A stretch of 64,000 bases of DNA from Jaminaea rosea (GCF_003144245.1 NW_020289984.1:62001-126000), one strand, 5' to 3'. Shown: positions 40,801-51,599, counted from the stretch's first letter. The notes: a model not told the origin generated them from the letters alone. Numbers and translations are program-made.

Positions 40801-43309
40801 GAACAAGGGCACTACGTACCAGTTCATCTGCATCGACCCGCCGCCCCTTTCCAACCCGACGTCAACCATCGAATCAATAGCAGGGTGCGACGATGTAGCT
40901 GATCCGGAGCTGGCAAGCTGCGTAAAGCCCTGCGTTGCGGTACGGGTAGTGGATGCGGTCAATCGGAGCGTGTACGTGTGGTCTCTACCCAATCTGCTCG
41001 GAAGACTTGGCAAGATGCGTAATCTCACCGCGTACGTGGATCGCCCAGAGTATTCGCAACATTTCAATTGGGGCGACCCCTTTTACGAGAGCCCAGCGCC
41101 GGCGTACACTTATCTCGGTGCGGCTTTGGTGCCACTCATGCCGCTTAGTCAACGGGAGTCGGCGCGATATAGCAAGGTGCCGATTTTGGCTACGATGGAT
41201 GACGAGGTAGTGGGAGAGTGCAGCGTTGAGGTCAAGTTTGTCAGTCTGGCCGCTCCGCCTGCGACGAAGGCAAATGGTCACGCTGCGAGTCCTTCATCAA
41301 GATCATTCCTCGTCGCGGGTCACAAGCTCGGTCTTCAGATAACGGTCGACTCGGTCACTGGCATCTCGCGCGCGTTATACCACGCTATTCATGCGCAACT
41401 GCGGCTCAGCAGTATCGCTGGTGCGCACATCGAGCGAGACGACAGCTTTGCTTCCCCGCCCGTCGAGGGTGACACAGCAGCGGAGGTCAAGCTGCGCAAG
41501 ACGGTGGGGCTTGTGTTGACAGAGGCGACTATTGCGCATCTCAAGGCGGGGTATGCGGCCGTGGAGTTTCACGTGAGGCCAAGCGATCAGCACCTGGCGA
41601 GGGTGTTGGCGCGCGATGCTGGAGGGAGCGAGGGGCAGCGCCACCTCCATCCCTCGCCTCCACCTACTCTTTCCCACTCTACCGGGTCACAAGGTCGCCT
41701 AGCAGAAACGGAACTCATCGGCGAGGAGAGACACGATGTCCTCGCGTCGCTGTGCATCTGCGAGTTGGATGCGCAAGGAGAGTACAAGCCTGTCTCGCTG
41801 CACCGACCGCGAAGCAAGGCCGCTGGCGCCGCGGGAAGCGTGGTGTCGGAGCTGCGTCAAGGCCTGCAAAGACGTATCTCCATTCAGCTGATTCACGACT
41901 CCGGCCGGCAGCTCGAGTGGCGCAAAATTGCTCGATTGACTGTGGGCAATGTGAGATTGGTAGACGCGCAGGGAAGGACGCACGAGTCTTCGAGCAGCAA
42001 CGCCCTTTCACTACCCGTACGCGGGCAAAGCGTCGACTTCCATTCCAATGGCACCAGTACCTTGCGCGCCTGGGCAGCTTGGGACTCATCAGCGCACGAT
42101 TCGCTCTTCCTCAACCGGGTGTCTACGAGCGAGGAACAGCGTGTGTTGGTCGATGTCAGTGTGGACCTCGACGTCGAGAAGCCGGTCTGTGCTAGCCCGC
42201 CGAAATTCGTGCAGACAATGGCTGTCAGAGTTGGAGCGAGAGATGCGAAGACTCGTCCGAGCATGGCAGTAGGGTCCAGTTCGGCGGCGGGCAGGTTGCT
42301 ATCCTTCATGAGCGGTGGGAACGACTCAGCCTCTTCCAACACCTCCACCGTCACGGCCGCCACATGCCAATCTGCCTCTCGGCGCATCAGCACGATTTTC
42401 ACTCTCACTCTCGCTCCCCCATCTCGTCGAAGCATCAAGACGCGTGACGACCTCTGGCGATTGGATACGGCCAGCAAATACGTGCGCGGGCAGGAAGCAC
42501 TGGGAGCATGGAGAGCGAAGGGGCCTGAGGAGGTCGAGAAGCATAGGAAGTGGCTGGACAGACAGGTCAGAAGGGTTGATGTCGAGGGGTGGAGGGTCGT
42601 TCTTGCGCGTGAGGACAAGGCAGGTCGGAGGGGAAAAGAGTTAAGCGCTTCTGCGCAAACGGAGGTACTGGCTAGGGCAGTCGAGCTTTGGCAGGCGGCG
42701 ATGCCGGCGAAGGCAGCAGCTCAAACTGGTGTGGATCCGGTGAGCGGGGAAGATGACGATCGCGAGACAGTGATCGATTTGCGGGCCTCGTCAAGCAACA
42801 ATGGCTCGACCTCTCCGCAGCCGGCTTCAAGCTCGTCATCCACACCAGCGGAGTCGAGCGTCGCCTCAACGCAAGCATCGTCGACGTCCGCCTCGGCATC
42901 CATCCCAACTCCACCTCTCATTCCGGAGGTCAGCGCAACAGACGTGACAGCGCTATGCGCCAAGCCCACCCGGCAGGGAATTCTCTACCTCCCTTCCGAC
43001 AGCTCCGCCTGGCAAGCTCGACTGTTCGTCCTCTCCCGGCCGTACCTCCTCGTATACCCAGCAGGCGGCTCCAACGCAGACGAACCGGGCATCTCGCTCG
43101 CTATCTTCATCGGCGCGGGCGGCGTGCGTGTTGAAGCTGTGGATACAGTCATGGAGGACGCTTTGCTCGGTGGCAGCGAAGGGGAGCGCGGCGTGACCCT
43201 AGCGCTGTACACGGCGAGTAACAGCTACATGCTGAGGGCAAAATCGAGAGTGGAGAGGGACGAATGGATTGGGGCGATCGGGGGCGGTGTTGGCGGGAAC
43301 AGGAGATAG
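37871..43309 (+). CDS. KIN3: Kinesin-3 (Unc-104/KIF1 type) motor
   Basis: Eight exons: 37871-38155, 38225-38238, 38310-38364, 38437-38508, 38580-38768, 38849-39046, 39120-39743 and 39818-43309, giving 1642 residues, the usual kinesin-3 size. The second exon is 14 nt and, with the third, builds the P-loop ([19 protein letters not shown]). Switch I is [13 protein letters not shown] and switch [30 protein letters not shown] across intron 6. A neck and coiled coil ([13 protein letters not shown]) follow, then an FHA domain about residues 560-650 ([19 protein letters not shown]), a long middle region, and a C-terminal PH domain ([20 protein letters not shown] ... [12 protein letters not shown]). 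Such motors move early endosomes and vesicles to microtubule plus ends; in smuts kinesin-3 does this in hyphae. Introns are 69-80 nt and cluster in the motor half only. Confidence 0.95.
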
Positions 43310-44577
43310 GCTTGGATGTGGCAACAAGACAGGTGATAGGGGTGACGACAGAGGAGATACGATAGGCCGCTGCGTGGAGGGAAGATCCGTGGCCGGCTGG
43401 GCGTAGCACCAACTCAATACCAAGACTCTGCACCTGCAAGAATCAAGTCACATAACGTTGCGCTGTGCAGACTTCAGAGAGGTTGTCACGTTTGAGAGTC
43501 ACCGGTAGCGTTGCGTGAGCGTCCCGTCGAGCGCGATGAATCAAAGACGATCGAGCGTAATGTTCAGCTCCGGCCGACACCATCACGCTCTCCACGCATC
43601 TCTTCTCCACTGCATCCCCTTCTGCCCTTGACTTCCGACGACGACAGCTGAGCGGCTTTCTAGCGTAGTTGGCGTTGGGCGCTCTTCAAACAAAGGAAGG
43701 CCTGGGCGTCTTGGTCTCAGACGACGGAGTGAGATTGCATCTTGCTGCACCCCCTCTCTTCCCCAATGCAACGCGAGGCTCACCAGCGAACGCTTCTGCT
43801 TCCTGCAAAGCGTGAGAAGGATTCGCAAGGGTGGAGAAGGCGACCACTGTACCGTGATGCGCGACATGATGATGAGCTGCAACTACACGAAACTACAGAC
43901 AAGACAAGCTTCGACGCTACGCAACGCAATCTCCAATGGAAGCTCGTTGCATCTGCTCGCTGCGCAGTACGCACGGCGTGAAGTCCATCTGCATCGTCGG
44001 AGATTCTTTTCCGACTGCAAACAAACAAGGCGGGGAAGTCAGGGCGCGAGGGGCGTGAGGACAAGGGACGACGCAGCGGAGTCAACCGCTCAACGTTGGC
44101 GAACAGTCTAGCCATGTCTCAGATGACGGGCAAAGGTGAGACAGGGGTGGGCGATGTCGTCGAGCGCTAATTGTGATGCGAGGGCATTGAAAGCAGAAGC
44201 GATGGGAGCGTGATGAGCGCGTATCGGGCAAAAGGCCCGTTGCCAGGGCGCGACGGCCCGGGTAAGCATGCTCGCTCCCTCCTCGCACGGTCCTGGTGGA
44301 AGCTGAACCCGCCGCGTTCTCCTTTGTCCCTGCATCATGCTCAACGAGCTTCGCTGCGTGCTTCCAGAAGGCGGCCACGAACAAGGGAAGCGATCAGAAG
44401 ATTGAATGAGGATGGCGGAGAAGGTTGCAATGATTGAGAGTCAGTGAGACGCCTGTGAGCGAGATTCGCGACTTGTTCTTCGTCTAGTGGTGAGCGAAAG
44501 AGTCAAATAGTCGCGGGTTGTGACGATTCCACGACCCACTTCATCACCCCTCACTCATCCTGTCTCCTTCCTCGATC
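43310..44577. other. Intergenic, 1.27 kb, no gene seen
   Basis: 3' flank of the kinesin gene and upstream region of the secreted-protein gene. Frames at 43583-44115 (minus) and 43742-44111 (plus) overlap one another and lack coding features. Confidence 0.5.
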
Positions 44578-45600
44578 ATGCAATTCACCCTCTCGACCAC
44601 GCTCGCCCTTCTGGCCCTCGCCTCTTCCAGCGTGGCCACGACGTCCTGCCTGACTCACTTTGGCAAGCACGAGTCCTCTCAATCCTTTACCTTCGAAGGG
44701 TCCCTTTCGTCCAAGAACTGCTTCGGCGCAGTCGGCAAGCCGTGGGAGCACAACTCCAAGCCCGGATGGGACTGCGGTAAGAAGCCCGCCGGCAGCGTCC
44801 CCAAGTGGGACGGCGGTGACTCGGCGTGGTGCAGCAGCGCCAAGCATCGCAAGCACGACTTCTGCAAGAAGGGTAACCCGTGCACCGAGTTGCCCAAGCC
44901 TGTTGACCCGGCCAATTGGGGCAAGAAGGGGTCGCACGACTGGCCGAAGCCCAAGCACCCAAAGCACAAGAAGCCTGAGCATGGGAAGCCCGCGCCCAAG
45001 CACCCTGATCACCCCAAGCACCCTGAACACCCCAAGCACCCCGCTTCCAGCAAGCCGGCGCCTAGCCATCCTGCGACCACCAAGTCAGCGTCGAAGGAGC
45101 ACGCCTCCAGCTCTTCCGCTCCTGTCTCGACCACGAAGAATGCCCACCCTCACCCTCACCCTCACCCTCATCCCACGGCCTCCCACTCAACGACTGCGGC
45201 CCCTCCCGCGCCGACGGGCCCTACCTGCACCTCGGGCTACCAGCTCGTAGGCCGCAATCTGACCACCGTCGCCGACTCTGGCGTCTACTTCGGCCAGACG
45301 GTCGGTGTTGCCATCCGAGACGACCCCCATTACCTGACGTACGGTCTTGCTGACAAGCACGAGGATTGCCTCAAGGCCTGCGACCAAGTAGCGGGCTGCG
45401 TCTTCGTCAACGCCTACCTCGACGTGCAAGAAGACGGTACCGACGACCCTGTCCCCGAGAAGCACAGCGGCAAGTACACCTGCGCCCTGTTCTCGGCTTG
45501 CAGCGACAAGAGCAAGGCCGACAACTTTGGCGGGCAGAACGACCCCAACTACATCACCGACTCGAACATCTACTGCAAGACTGGGGCGTGCAAGGCGTGA
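44578..45600 (+). CDS. Secreted Cys/His/Lys/Pro-rich protein with apple-like domain
   Basis: Single exon, 340 residues. The signal peptide is MQFTLSTTLALLALASSSVA. Residues 21-107 are a Cys-rich part (CLTHFGKHESS, KPGWDCGKK, AWCSSAKHRKHDFCKKGNPC). A linker of about 80 residues repeats Lys-His-Pro units (PKHPDHPKHPEHPKHP) and HPHPHPHP. The C-terminal 130 residues share the Cys domain of the GLEYA-type protein at 24129-25801: DPHYLTYGLADKHEDCLKAC, DQVAGCVFVNAYLD, YTCALFSACSD and KADNFGG, against DPGYMTYKLL...C, CDQTSGCVAFN, YTCSLYRNY and KNFGD. Cell-wall or extracellular location is inferred; the His/Lys/Pro linker could bind metal or polyanions. No GPI signal. It converges on the methyltransferase gene, 90 bases between stops. 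Confidence 0.8.
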   Translation: MQFTLSTTLALLALASSSVATTSCLTHFGKHESSQSFTFEGSLSSKNCFGAVGKPWEHNSKPGWDCGKKPAGSVPKWDGGDSAWCSSAKHRKHDFCKKGNPCTELPKPVDPANWGKKGSHDWPKPKHPKHKKPEHGKPAPKHPDHPKHPEHPKHPASSKPAPSHPATTKSASKEHASSSSAPVSTTKNAHPHPHPHPHPTASHSTTAAPPAPTGPTCTSGYQLVGRNLTTVADSGVYFGQTVGVAIRDDPHYLTYGLADKHEDCLKACDQVAGCVFVNAYLDVQEDGTDDPVPEKHSGKYTCALFSACSDKSKADNFGGQNDPNYITDSNIYCKTGACKA

Positions 45601-45690
45601 GCGTGGGAAGGGGTGGCATCGAGCGTATCGCTCTGCCATGACGTGACGTGGCTTTTCGTTTTCATCTTGACCTCTTGAATGATATCCAAT

Positions 45691-46879
45691 TTAGTTGCCA
45701 GCCCATCCAAGTCCCCACACCGTGATCCATCTGTTGCGTACGTGAACGCCGCCGAGCTCCTTGCTCTCTTCCTCGCGCTCTTCAATGACGAACGTGCGAC
45801 GTCGGCCAGTCAGACGAGGTTGTGAGCCAGTATCGATGCATGCTGCCGTCGGGTCTTGTTCGTCGTCGTCGTCCGACGCGAGCTCCAGCTCGTAGACGAA
45901 TTGCGGGGCATAGTAGAGCGCGTCGTCGAGGGTCATGCTGGCTTGCTCTGCTTGAGCAACAACTTGCTGCTCTGCGTCGAGTGAAGGGAACCCAGCGCCT
46001 ACGTTGACGAGAGCGAGGCCGCTCCTCCTCGCTCGCCGGATGAAGTTGACCAGCTTCTCGCGCCCTGTGTGCAGGCCAGAAACGACAAGGACGCGGCCGT
46101 CCGGTTTTTCGAGGAGCTTGGTGATGCTCGCAAGTAGGTCGGCATGACTGAGTGGATCCCAGAGACAGTCGGCGAGGAGAATGCAATCCCAGCGGTACGA
46201 TGTTTGCGGGGTTTCGCCCGCTCGGCGTTGTTCTCGTGCTAGTGCGTCGACGATGTCCTCGAGGTCCTCGGTACTTGAACCCCAAGTGAAGCCCGCGGGT
46301 CGGATCAGCGCCTTGATGTGCTCTGGTGTGAAATTGGAGCGAACGTTCGACGTGAGGGTCCCGATAAGAGGAGGAGAAGCGTAGTCCGTCACAAGGGACT
46401 GTGGATGCCAATGGACGATGAGCGACAGTCACGCGGTGATCGCTCCTTGCACTTACCCTACTCGACTGACCGACTTTCGCTGCCACCATGCCTGGTATAG
46501 CCGTCCCGCAACCCAGCTCAAGCACGCTGCGTCCTTGCACATTGAAAGGCGAGGAGTGAGACGCGGCCGCAATCAAGTCCGCGAGGATGAGGCCCGCTCG
46601 CCATTGTCGGTGGGCAAAGATGAGAGGAACAGAGGCAGGAGGGATCGTGACGGTGAGCAGCGGCGTCGTTACTGTGACTGCTGAGTCTGTTTTGCTACCT
46701 GACGGCCAAGGCGGACATGGTCGATACGAGACGCTTTGTTCAGGCAGGCCGACGCTTGGATGGAAGCGGGCCGAGGGCGGTTGCGAAGTCGCCGGTCTGA
46801 GGAGCTCGACTTGTGCGGACGCAATTTCGCTGACTAGCGCTGTCGCAACTATCTGGGTCGTTGAGTCTGTCGCAGACAT
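45691..46879 (-). CDS. EFM7: EFM7/NNT1-like protein methyltransferase (Methyltransf_16)
   Basis: Minus-strand exons 46879-46457 and 46398-45691, joined across a 58-nt intron (GTAAGT...CCACAG), give 376 residues. The SAM-binding signature is RQWRAGLILADLI, then RSVLELGCGTAIPGMVAAKV (motif I), with the splice joining GQSSR to SLVTDYASPPLIGTL (post-I acidic loop). The LTSNV and WDCILLADCLWDPLSHADLL motifs follow. This matches the Nnt1/Efm7 branch, which in yeast methylates the N-terminus and Lys of elongation factor 1A; the exact substrate here is inference. It is longer than the yeast protein because of an N-terminal extension, a loop (EDLEDIVDALAREQRRAGET) and a C-terminal Asp/Glu-rich region. 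Confidence 0.8.
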
Positions 46880-47857
46880 AATGTAGCGAGCTCCCTACCC
46901 TTAGATCTGAGTGATTCAGTCGATCCAGTCGATCTGCTCCCGCCTCGACCGAATCTGCGTGAATGAGAGCTTCGCGGTAGAATGAGCACCTCACGGTTCG
47001 TCGCGATGGTGACAGAGCCACGCTTTGATGCGAGAGTCTTGGTGAAGGATGATAATGATGGCGGTGGGCAAGGATAATGGTACGCCGCGAGACAGAAAAA
47101 GCGGAGAAGAGGACAAGGGGCGGAAGTAGGACTGACTGGCACTTTTTGGCCGGTCCCACGATGCTGAGCAGGGTGCATACAGGAAGGCATGATCGAGACC
47201 AACGATGTGCTGGGATTGGACTCGATCTACTACGCATCCACCTCCTTCAGGCTCTCTTGTCACGCAAGCATCTGATGTGCTCGACGAAGACTTTCTCCTA
47301 TTCTGCGTAACACGTCAAGAGTGAGCAGGCATGTCTCCATCGTCTCCCGTGCGCTAGGCTTGCCAGGGCGGCCCCCAGGGTCCCTTCCGCATCTCATGAT
47401 CCCTCAAAGTCTGAGCTTTATCGAGCGACGATTGATTGAAGGAATCAGAAGTTGCAAGCGAATGAGCAAGCGTCACAGGAATGAGAGGGAAAGAGTGACA
47501 GCAAAAGGCCGAGGGACAGGCGGGTGGATGTCTCAGCCGTCAGCCCCGGACGGAAAGGGCTAGCGCGAAATTAGGGGCGCGCCACGCGAGCAGATCTTCC
47601 TCCTCACGCCTTCATGCAGCGAGCGACCTTCACATGACGTGAATACTCATGACACACAACAAATCATCCAGCAAGGCCAACTCGAGATGACTCGGGGCTA
47701 TGGAATGGCACCCTGGCTTTCAGCCCATGTCAACGGCGCGGAACCTCATGCAATATTCGTGGCAGGGGAAGAGAACTTCGAGCGCACGACCCAAAGTAGC
47801 CTCTGACACCTCCCAATCACCCCTGAAGGCAAGCAAAAGGTCTGTATCGGCTTCAGC
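46880..47857. other. Intergenic, about 980 bases, no gene seen
   Basis: Upstream of the methyltransferase gene, up to the tRNA 3' end. A TTTT tract lies about 20 bases beyond the tRNA end (minus strand, near 47838) and can serve as the Pol III terminator. Short frames are not protein-like. Confidence 0.5.
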
Positions 47858-47949
47858 TACAACTGCTGGGACTCGAACCCAGGATCTCAACCGCCCTCAC
47901 AACTTGGTTCTTGTGAAGGTTGCGTCCTAACCATCTAGACCACAGTTGC
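47858..47949 (-). tRNA. tRNA-Val (CAC), with intron
   Basis: On the minus strand the cloverleaf is complete. The acceptor stem GCAACTG pairs with CAGTTGT (G1-U72 wobble), then U8-G9. The D arm is GTCT...GGAC, the anticodon stem CAACC/GGTTG, the variable loop AGATC, and the T arm CTGGG/CCCAG with loop TTCGAGT; the discriminator is A. A box (TGGTCTAGATGG) and B box (GGTTCGAGTCC) match the Pol III consensus. The anticodon loop begins TTCACA, so the anticodon is CAC. About 18 bases between position 37 and the 3' stem strand form an intron at the canonical site, leaving about 74 nt. Isotype rests on the anticodon reading. Confidence 0.82.
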
Positions 47950-48485
47950 GGGAAGAAAGCTACGAAACGCCATGTCCCGGGGGTACCTCCCCAGGCGTGC
48001 GCCGCGGCGAAAATCTGCCATTAATAATGTACAACATTGAGTTCTTCGCTTCTTTCGGTTGATCTGGAGCCTCCACGACCTTGAGGAGGGCGTAAAGTTG
48101 AGCATGCGGGTGCGGCTTCGTCGCGGACGCAGATTCGCTCCGGCCACCAAAGAGTCATTCCTCCAGCCCCTTCCTTCTTCCAAGTCTCGGCCTTCAACAC
48201 GACGCTTCTTTCCTTGCTTTCAGGGTCGAATCTACAGCCGCTGCCTCGTCGTAGCAAGTGTGTCATCTCCTCATCATCGTCGTCGCAAGTGTGTCATCTC
48301 CTCACCATCGTCGTCGCGTCGGTCGTCGCAGTCAGCCGCTGCGTGACGCTCGGCAGTTCAATTCACCCTGTCCACCCATTGAAGCACCATGCAGTCATCA
48401 TGGAAAGTCATCATGAAAAAGTCAAAGATTTGCATTTGGTTTGTGTAGCCTATCATCGTTGGTTCAGCACTCGAAAGGGGAGCAC
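47950..48485. other. Intergenic, 536 bases
   Basis: Between the tRNA and the 3' end of the HNH-like gene. Contains the tandem repeat at 48247-48318; nothing else supported. Confidence 0.5.
48247..48318 (+). repeat. Short tandem repeat, 31-bp unit
   Basis: Two near-identical units starting CGTCGT and containing AGCAAGTGTGTCATCTCCTC or CGCAAGTGTGTCATCTCCTC, followed by part of a third. Simple local duplication. Confidence 0.75.
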
Positions 48486-49967
48486 CTATCCACCCATTGC
48501 CGCGAGGAGGCCATGATAGCGGCGAGCTAAGTCAGGGCTCACCGGAAAGGGCATAAGAAACCGTCCCCACCCTCCTTGTCCTCTCCAACCTCTGCCGCCT
48601 CCAATGCCCTCATCAACTGCTTCGAAACTGCCTGCAGCTCTGCTCCTCATCTCCTGCTCCGACGGCGGCGGCGCAGATCCCACGACCTCGGCGGCCAGCG
48701 TCCTCGTCCCCTCCCCGTCAACCGTGTGCGCAGGCTCCCCTTGCGAGCGCCACGATCGAGCCAGGTGCGCCACCAGGACCCTCGCCTCGTCCAGCGAATG
48801 GCGGTACTTGACGTAGTTGCAAGCAGCGCGCGTCATGCTGAACTTGCTCTTGCCGTAGCCTTCGCCTGGTCGGGTTTGATCTGGCGATGCGTTGGCAGGC
48901 TGGACGCGCCAAGGGTGCTCCTGCTGCAAGTTGTTGCGCGCGCGGCCGATGGCAAAGAGGTCGCTAGCGGGCTGTTGCGCAGTCGTCTGAGGAGCCAAGG
49001 GCTGTCGCACCGGTGAGGAGGACGAGGAGGAGGGCGAGGACTGCGGGGAGGAGGCTGTGGCGCCAGTCGTTGGCATCAGGAGCGCTCCGCCTTCTTCGTC
49101 GGAAGACTCGCTCGCTATGCCGACCTTGCCCTCATTGCCGCTCGAGCTGGAGCTGCTTGAAGAAGAGTTGCTCCGCGCCTCTTCAGCAACCGACTGCTGC
49201 TCCTTTGCCCCCACCACCTCGAGCTGGCCTGGTGGCAGCGGCTCGCGGCGGCGCCTCCCTTCCAGCTTGAGCTGGCATCCGCACAGAGAGCAGTGGCCAT
49301 CCTGCTCCTCGATCTTGGCGGCGAGGTCGGCCCGCAGATCGAGACGGGCAGGGACCGGCAGATTTGCCCCCTTCCTGTTCAACGCCTGGATCCTCTTCAG
49401 GCAGCCATTGGCTAGCTCGTAGAGGAACGCGTTGTCGGTCAGCTGGGCGTACAGCGGTCCTGTTGGGCGGCTCCTGAAGCGCTCCAACGCCGTCATGAGC
49501 TCGCTGGTTGGGAGGGTGAGGGAGAGGTTGCGAGGCCTCGATGCCCAGCGGCTGACATGCTTGTCTCCTGATCGAGGCTGGAGTGTCGAGTAGCAGGGCT
49601 CCTCGTAGCCGTCCGTGATGCTCGCAAGCAGCAGACCCTGCACCGACCTGTTCCACCTGCCGCGGAGAAGCGAGCGCTGCAGAAAGGGGCGTCGCTGTCT
49701 GCGGAGAGACTTTCGCAGATCGCGGAGGAAGCTCCCTTTCCTCAGCTCCTTGCGGGCGTCTTCCCGGCTCATACGCTCCTTGGTGCCCTTCTTGAGCAGG
49801 TTCGTGCTCGCCGCGTCCACGCTCAAGGCAGACAGGCCCGGAGTCAACTTTTGCAGCCCGAGGTAGTCACGATGCTGCTGGTGACTGCGCTGCCTCACAC
49901 CGCGGATGAAGGCGCTGAAGGGGTGATGCTGGACTCGGTCGAAGATCCGGTCAGTCCCGCGGCCCAT
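48486..49967 (-). CDS. Protein with degenerate HNH-like zinc module
   Basis: Single exon, 493 residues. The first 115 residues are very basic (KELRKGSFLRDLRKSLRRQR, then RPFLQRSLLRGRWNRS). A helical part (LPTSELMTALERFRSRPTGP ... RIQALNRKG) leads to DLRADLAAKIEEQDGHCSLC with Cys226 and Cys229. A Ser-rich acidic loop of about 110 residues follows. Then, near 347-390, comes PWRVQPANASPDQTRPGEGY with SKFSMTRAACNYVKYRHSLD, the shape of the second half of an HNH fold (SPDxID...GY..xN...CN..K). The histidine expected to be catalytic is not evident (SPDQ where SxDHI/DRID would be). The module is my inference from shape, not a recognised family. The basic N-terminus suggests nucleic-acid binding. The start lies 42 bases downstream of the stop of the next upstream frame on the same strand. 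Confidence 0.55.
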   Translation of the reverse strand: MGRGTDRIFDRVQHHPFSAFIRGVRQRSHQQHRDYLGLQKLTPGLSALSVDAASTNLLKKGTKERMSREDARKELRKGSFLRDLRKSLRRQRRPFLQRSLLRGRWNRSVQGLLLASITDGYEEPCYSTLQPRSGDKHVSRWASRPRNLSLTLPTSELMTALERFRSRPTGPLYAQLTDNAFLYELANGCLKRIQALNRKGANLPVPARLDLRADLAAKIEEQDGHCSLCGCQLKLEGRRRREPLPPGQLEVVGAKEQQSVAEEARSNSSSSSSSSSGNEGKVGIASESSDEEGGALLMPTTGATASSPQSSPSSSSSSPVRQPLAPQTTAQQPASDLFAIGRARNNLQQEHPWRVQPANASPDQTRPGEGYGKSKFSMTRAACNYVKYRHSLDEARVLVAHLARSWRSQGEPAHTVDGEGTRTLAAEVVGSAPPPSEQEMRSRAAGSFEAVDEGIGGGRGWRGQGGWGRFLMPFPVSPDLARRYHGLLAAMGG

Positions 49968-50009
49968 TGATGCCTGTCGATTGGAAGCTAGGGCTCTCTG
50001 CTGCGCTTC

Positions 50010-51590
50010 CTACTCATCCCGCTCTTCCTTCGCCGGCCTCTCGCGCTCCCGCAGCCTCGCATTGGCACGGGCATGGCTGTCACTAGAGCGATGACGATCC
50101 CTCGGCTGCCTCGCTGCCCTGCCACTGCGCGTCGTCGCTACCGCCGCAAAGTTTGCCTGTTGCTGACGTTGAGCGCCAGCACTTTGCTTCGAGCTTTCCG
50201 CATTTCCTCGCTCCTCAATCATCGTGGCTTCCTGCAGGCCCGTGACATTTTTGGCTCCCGACTGGCGGAGGCCGATCTGCTGTCGAGGCATTGTCGTTTG
50301 CTGATTGGGTACAGGAGCATCTTTGCCAGCGAGAGACTTGTGATCGTCGCTGAGTGGCGCGACGACAGCATCCAGATGGTCAAGTCTAAGCTTGGAGCGC
50401 TGGTCCAGCTCTGTGATGCTCGTCTTGAGCTGATCGATCTCGCCCATCCGCTCTTGCATCCCTCTCGTTGTGCCGGGTGGTAGCTTCGCGGGCGGGAAGA
50501 AGTCAGGGAGGTGGCTGCGGCGGCCGGTTGCTGGCGACCAGACGAGCGAGGTGCAGCGGGGACGGAGGTCGACGCCGGTTTGCCTGAGCCGCTTGACGCT
50601 TTCGGGGGCTGCTGCGGCGCTGCATTGCGAGATGTGGGCGACTTCACAGGCGGGGCAGCTGTCGGCTTGTGAGCGGGCTGGCGCTGGTTGACCATGCGAG
50701 ATCGCGAGGGAGGAGAGGCTCGAGCACGAACTGCCGGTTGAGCAGGCACCGGCGGAGATGCCGCTACTTGTGTAGCAGAGGAGCGAGCTGCCGGTGGACG
50801 AGGTGCCGGACGAGGTGCTGCTGGGCGTACGGCGGAGCGAGCTGCCGGTGGACGAGTAGCACGGCAAGAAGGAGATGTTCGCCTCCTAAATAGACTTTCG
50901 ACTAGCAGACGACCAGCAATGCGCATGTGCTCGTTGAGATCGTGTTGAGGGTATGGGTGCCATAGGATGGCTTGCATAAGTTCTCGGCAATCAGGTGTCC
51001 TGGGAAGACCTTGCGTGGATCGTGGCGCTCAACCATGGCCGCAGCAGGAGAGGCAAAGGTGGTAATCTACAGCGAGTGACGCGGTGGAGGGAGGCAAGGT
51101 TGGTTAGCAACGGTATGAGAGGGCGCTGCTAAGGCGTCTGTCACTGACCTCTTGCTCCTGCTACCACTGTTGCGTGCTGGAAGGGCTGGTAGTGGTGGGA
51201 ACCAGGCTGGATGCAGCCGTTGCGCCGTTGCGCCGTTGCCGGTTGAGATGTAGTGAGGAGGCTGGTGCTGAGGAGGAGACAAGAGCGGTGGCGATGTAGG
51301 AAGAAGAAGCGTGGCTGACGAGCCCCAAGACACGTGCGGCCCGGTGCTGAGTCGCTTGAGCTGGAGACGTGACAGTGCCTTATGTCTGGAAGTATGGGTG
51401 CCGGATGGGTGATGAGGTGGTACTGAGTCTTGGTCGACGGTGGGCCAGCAACCTATGGACACCGAGTTGGTCGACGAGATGTTGGCTTTATGCTCTGTGC
51501 CACGAGACTGAGCGCCAATGGTGGGTGTGAGCAGATGTTGCGGATCAAAGGCTGGTAGTGTTAGTGGTGGCACGGCTGGGTGCGTGACGG
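50010..51590 (-). CDS. Unresolved gene region, probably multi-exon
   Basis: Several minus-strand frames look partly coding but do not join cleanly. Frame 1 (50867-50010) ends in a convincing stretch: GTTRGMQERMGEIDQLKTSI, then TELDQRSKLRLDHLDAVV and a basic Arg/Gln-rich tail. Frame 2 (50977-50219) begins with MQAILWHPYPQHDLNEHMRI and becomes Ala/Pro/Arg-rich; it overlaps frame 1. Frame 3 (about 51595-51067) has no ATG but is preceded by CTAAC and a CCCAG acceptor (minus strand, near 51577), as an internal exon would be, and reads PPLTLPAFDPQHLLTPTIGA. A 23-bp direct repeat (54 bases apart) lies at about 50780-50857. I cannot fix the exons or name a function. It could include upstream exons of the HNH-like gene. 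Confidence 0.35.
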
Positions 51591-51599
51591 GGTGAGGGG

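Noticed and set aside
43583-44437. Overlapping frames downstream of the kinesin gene
   Set aside because: Short, mutually overlapping on opposite strands and without protein-like composition.
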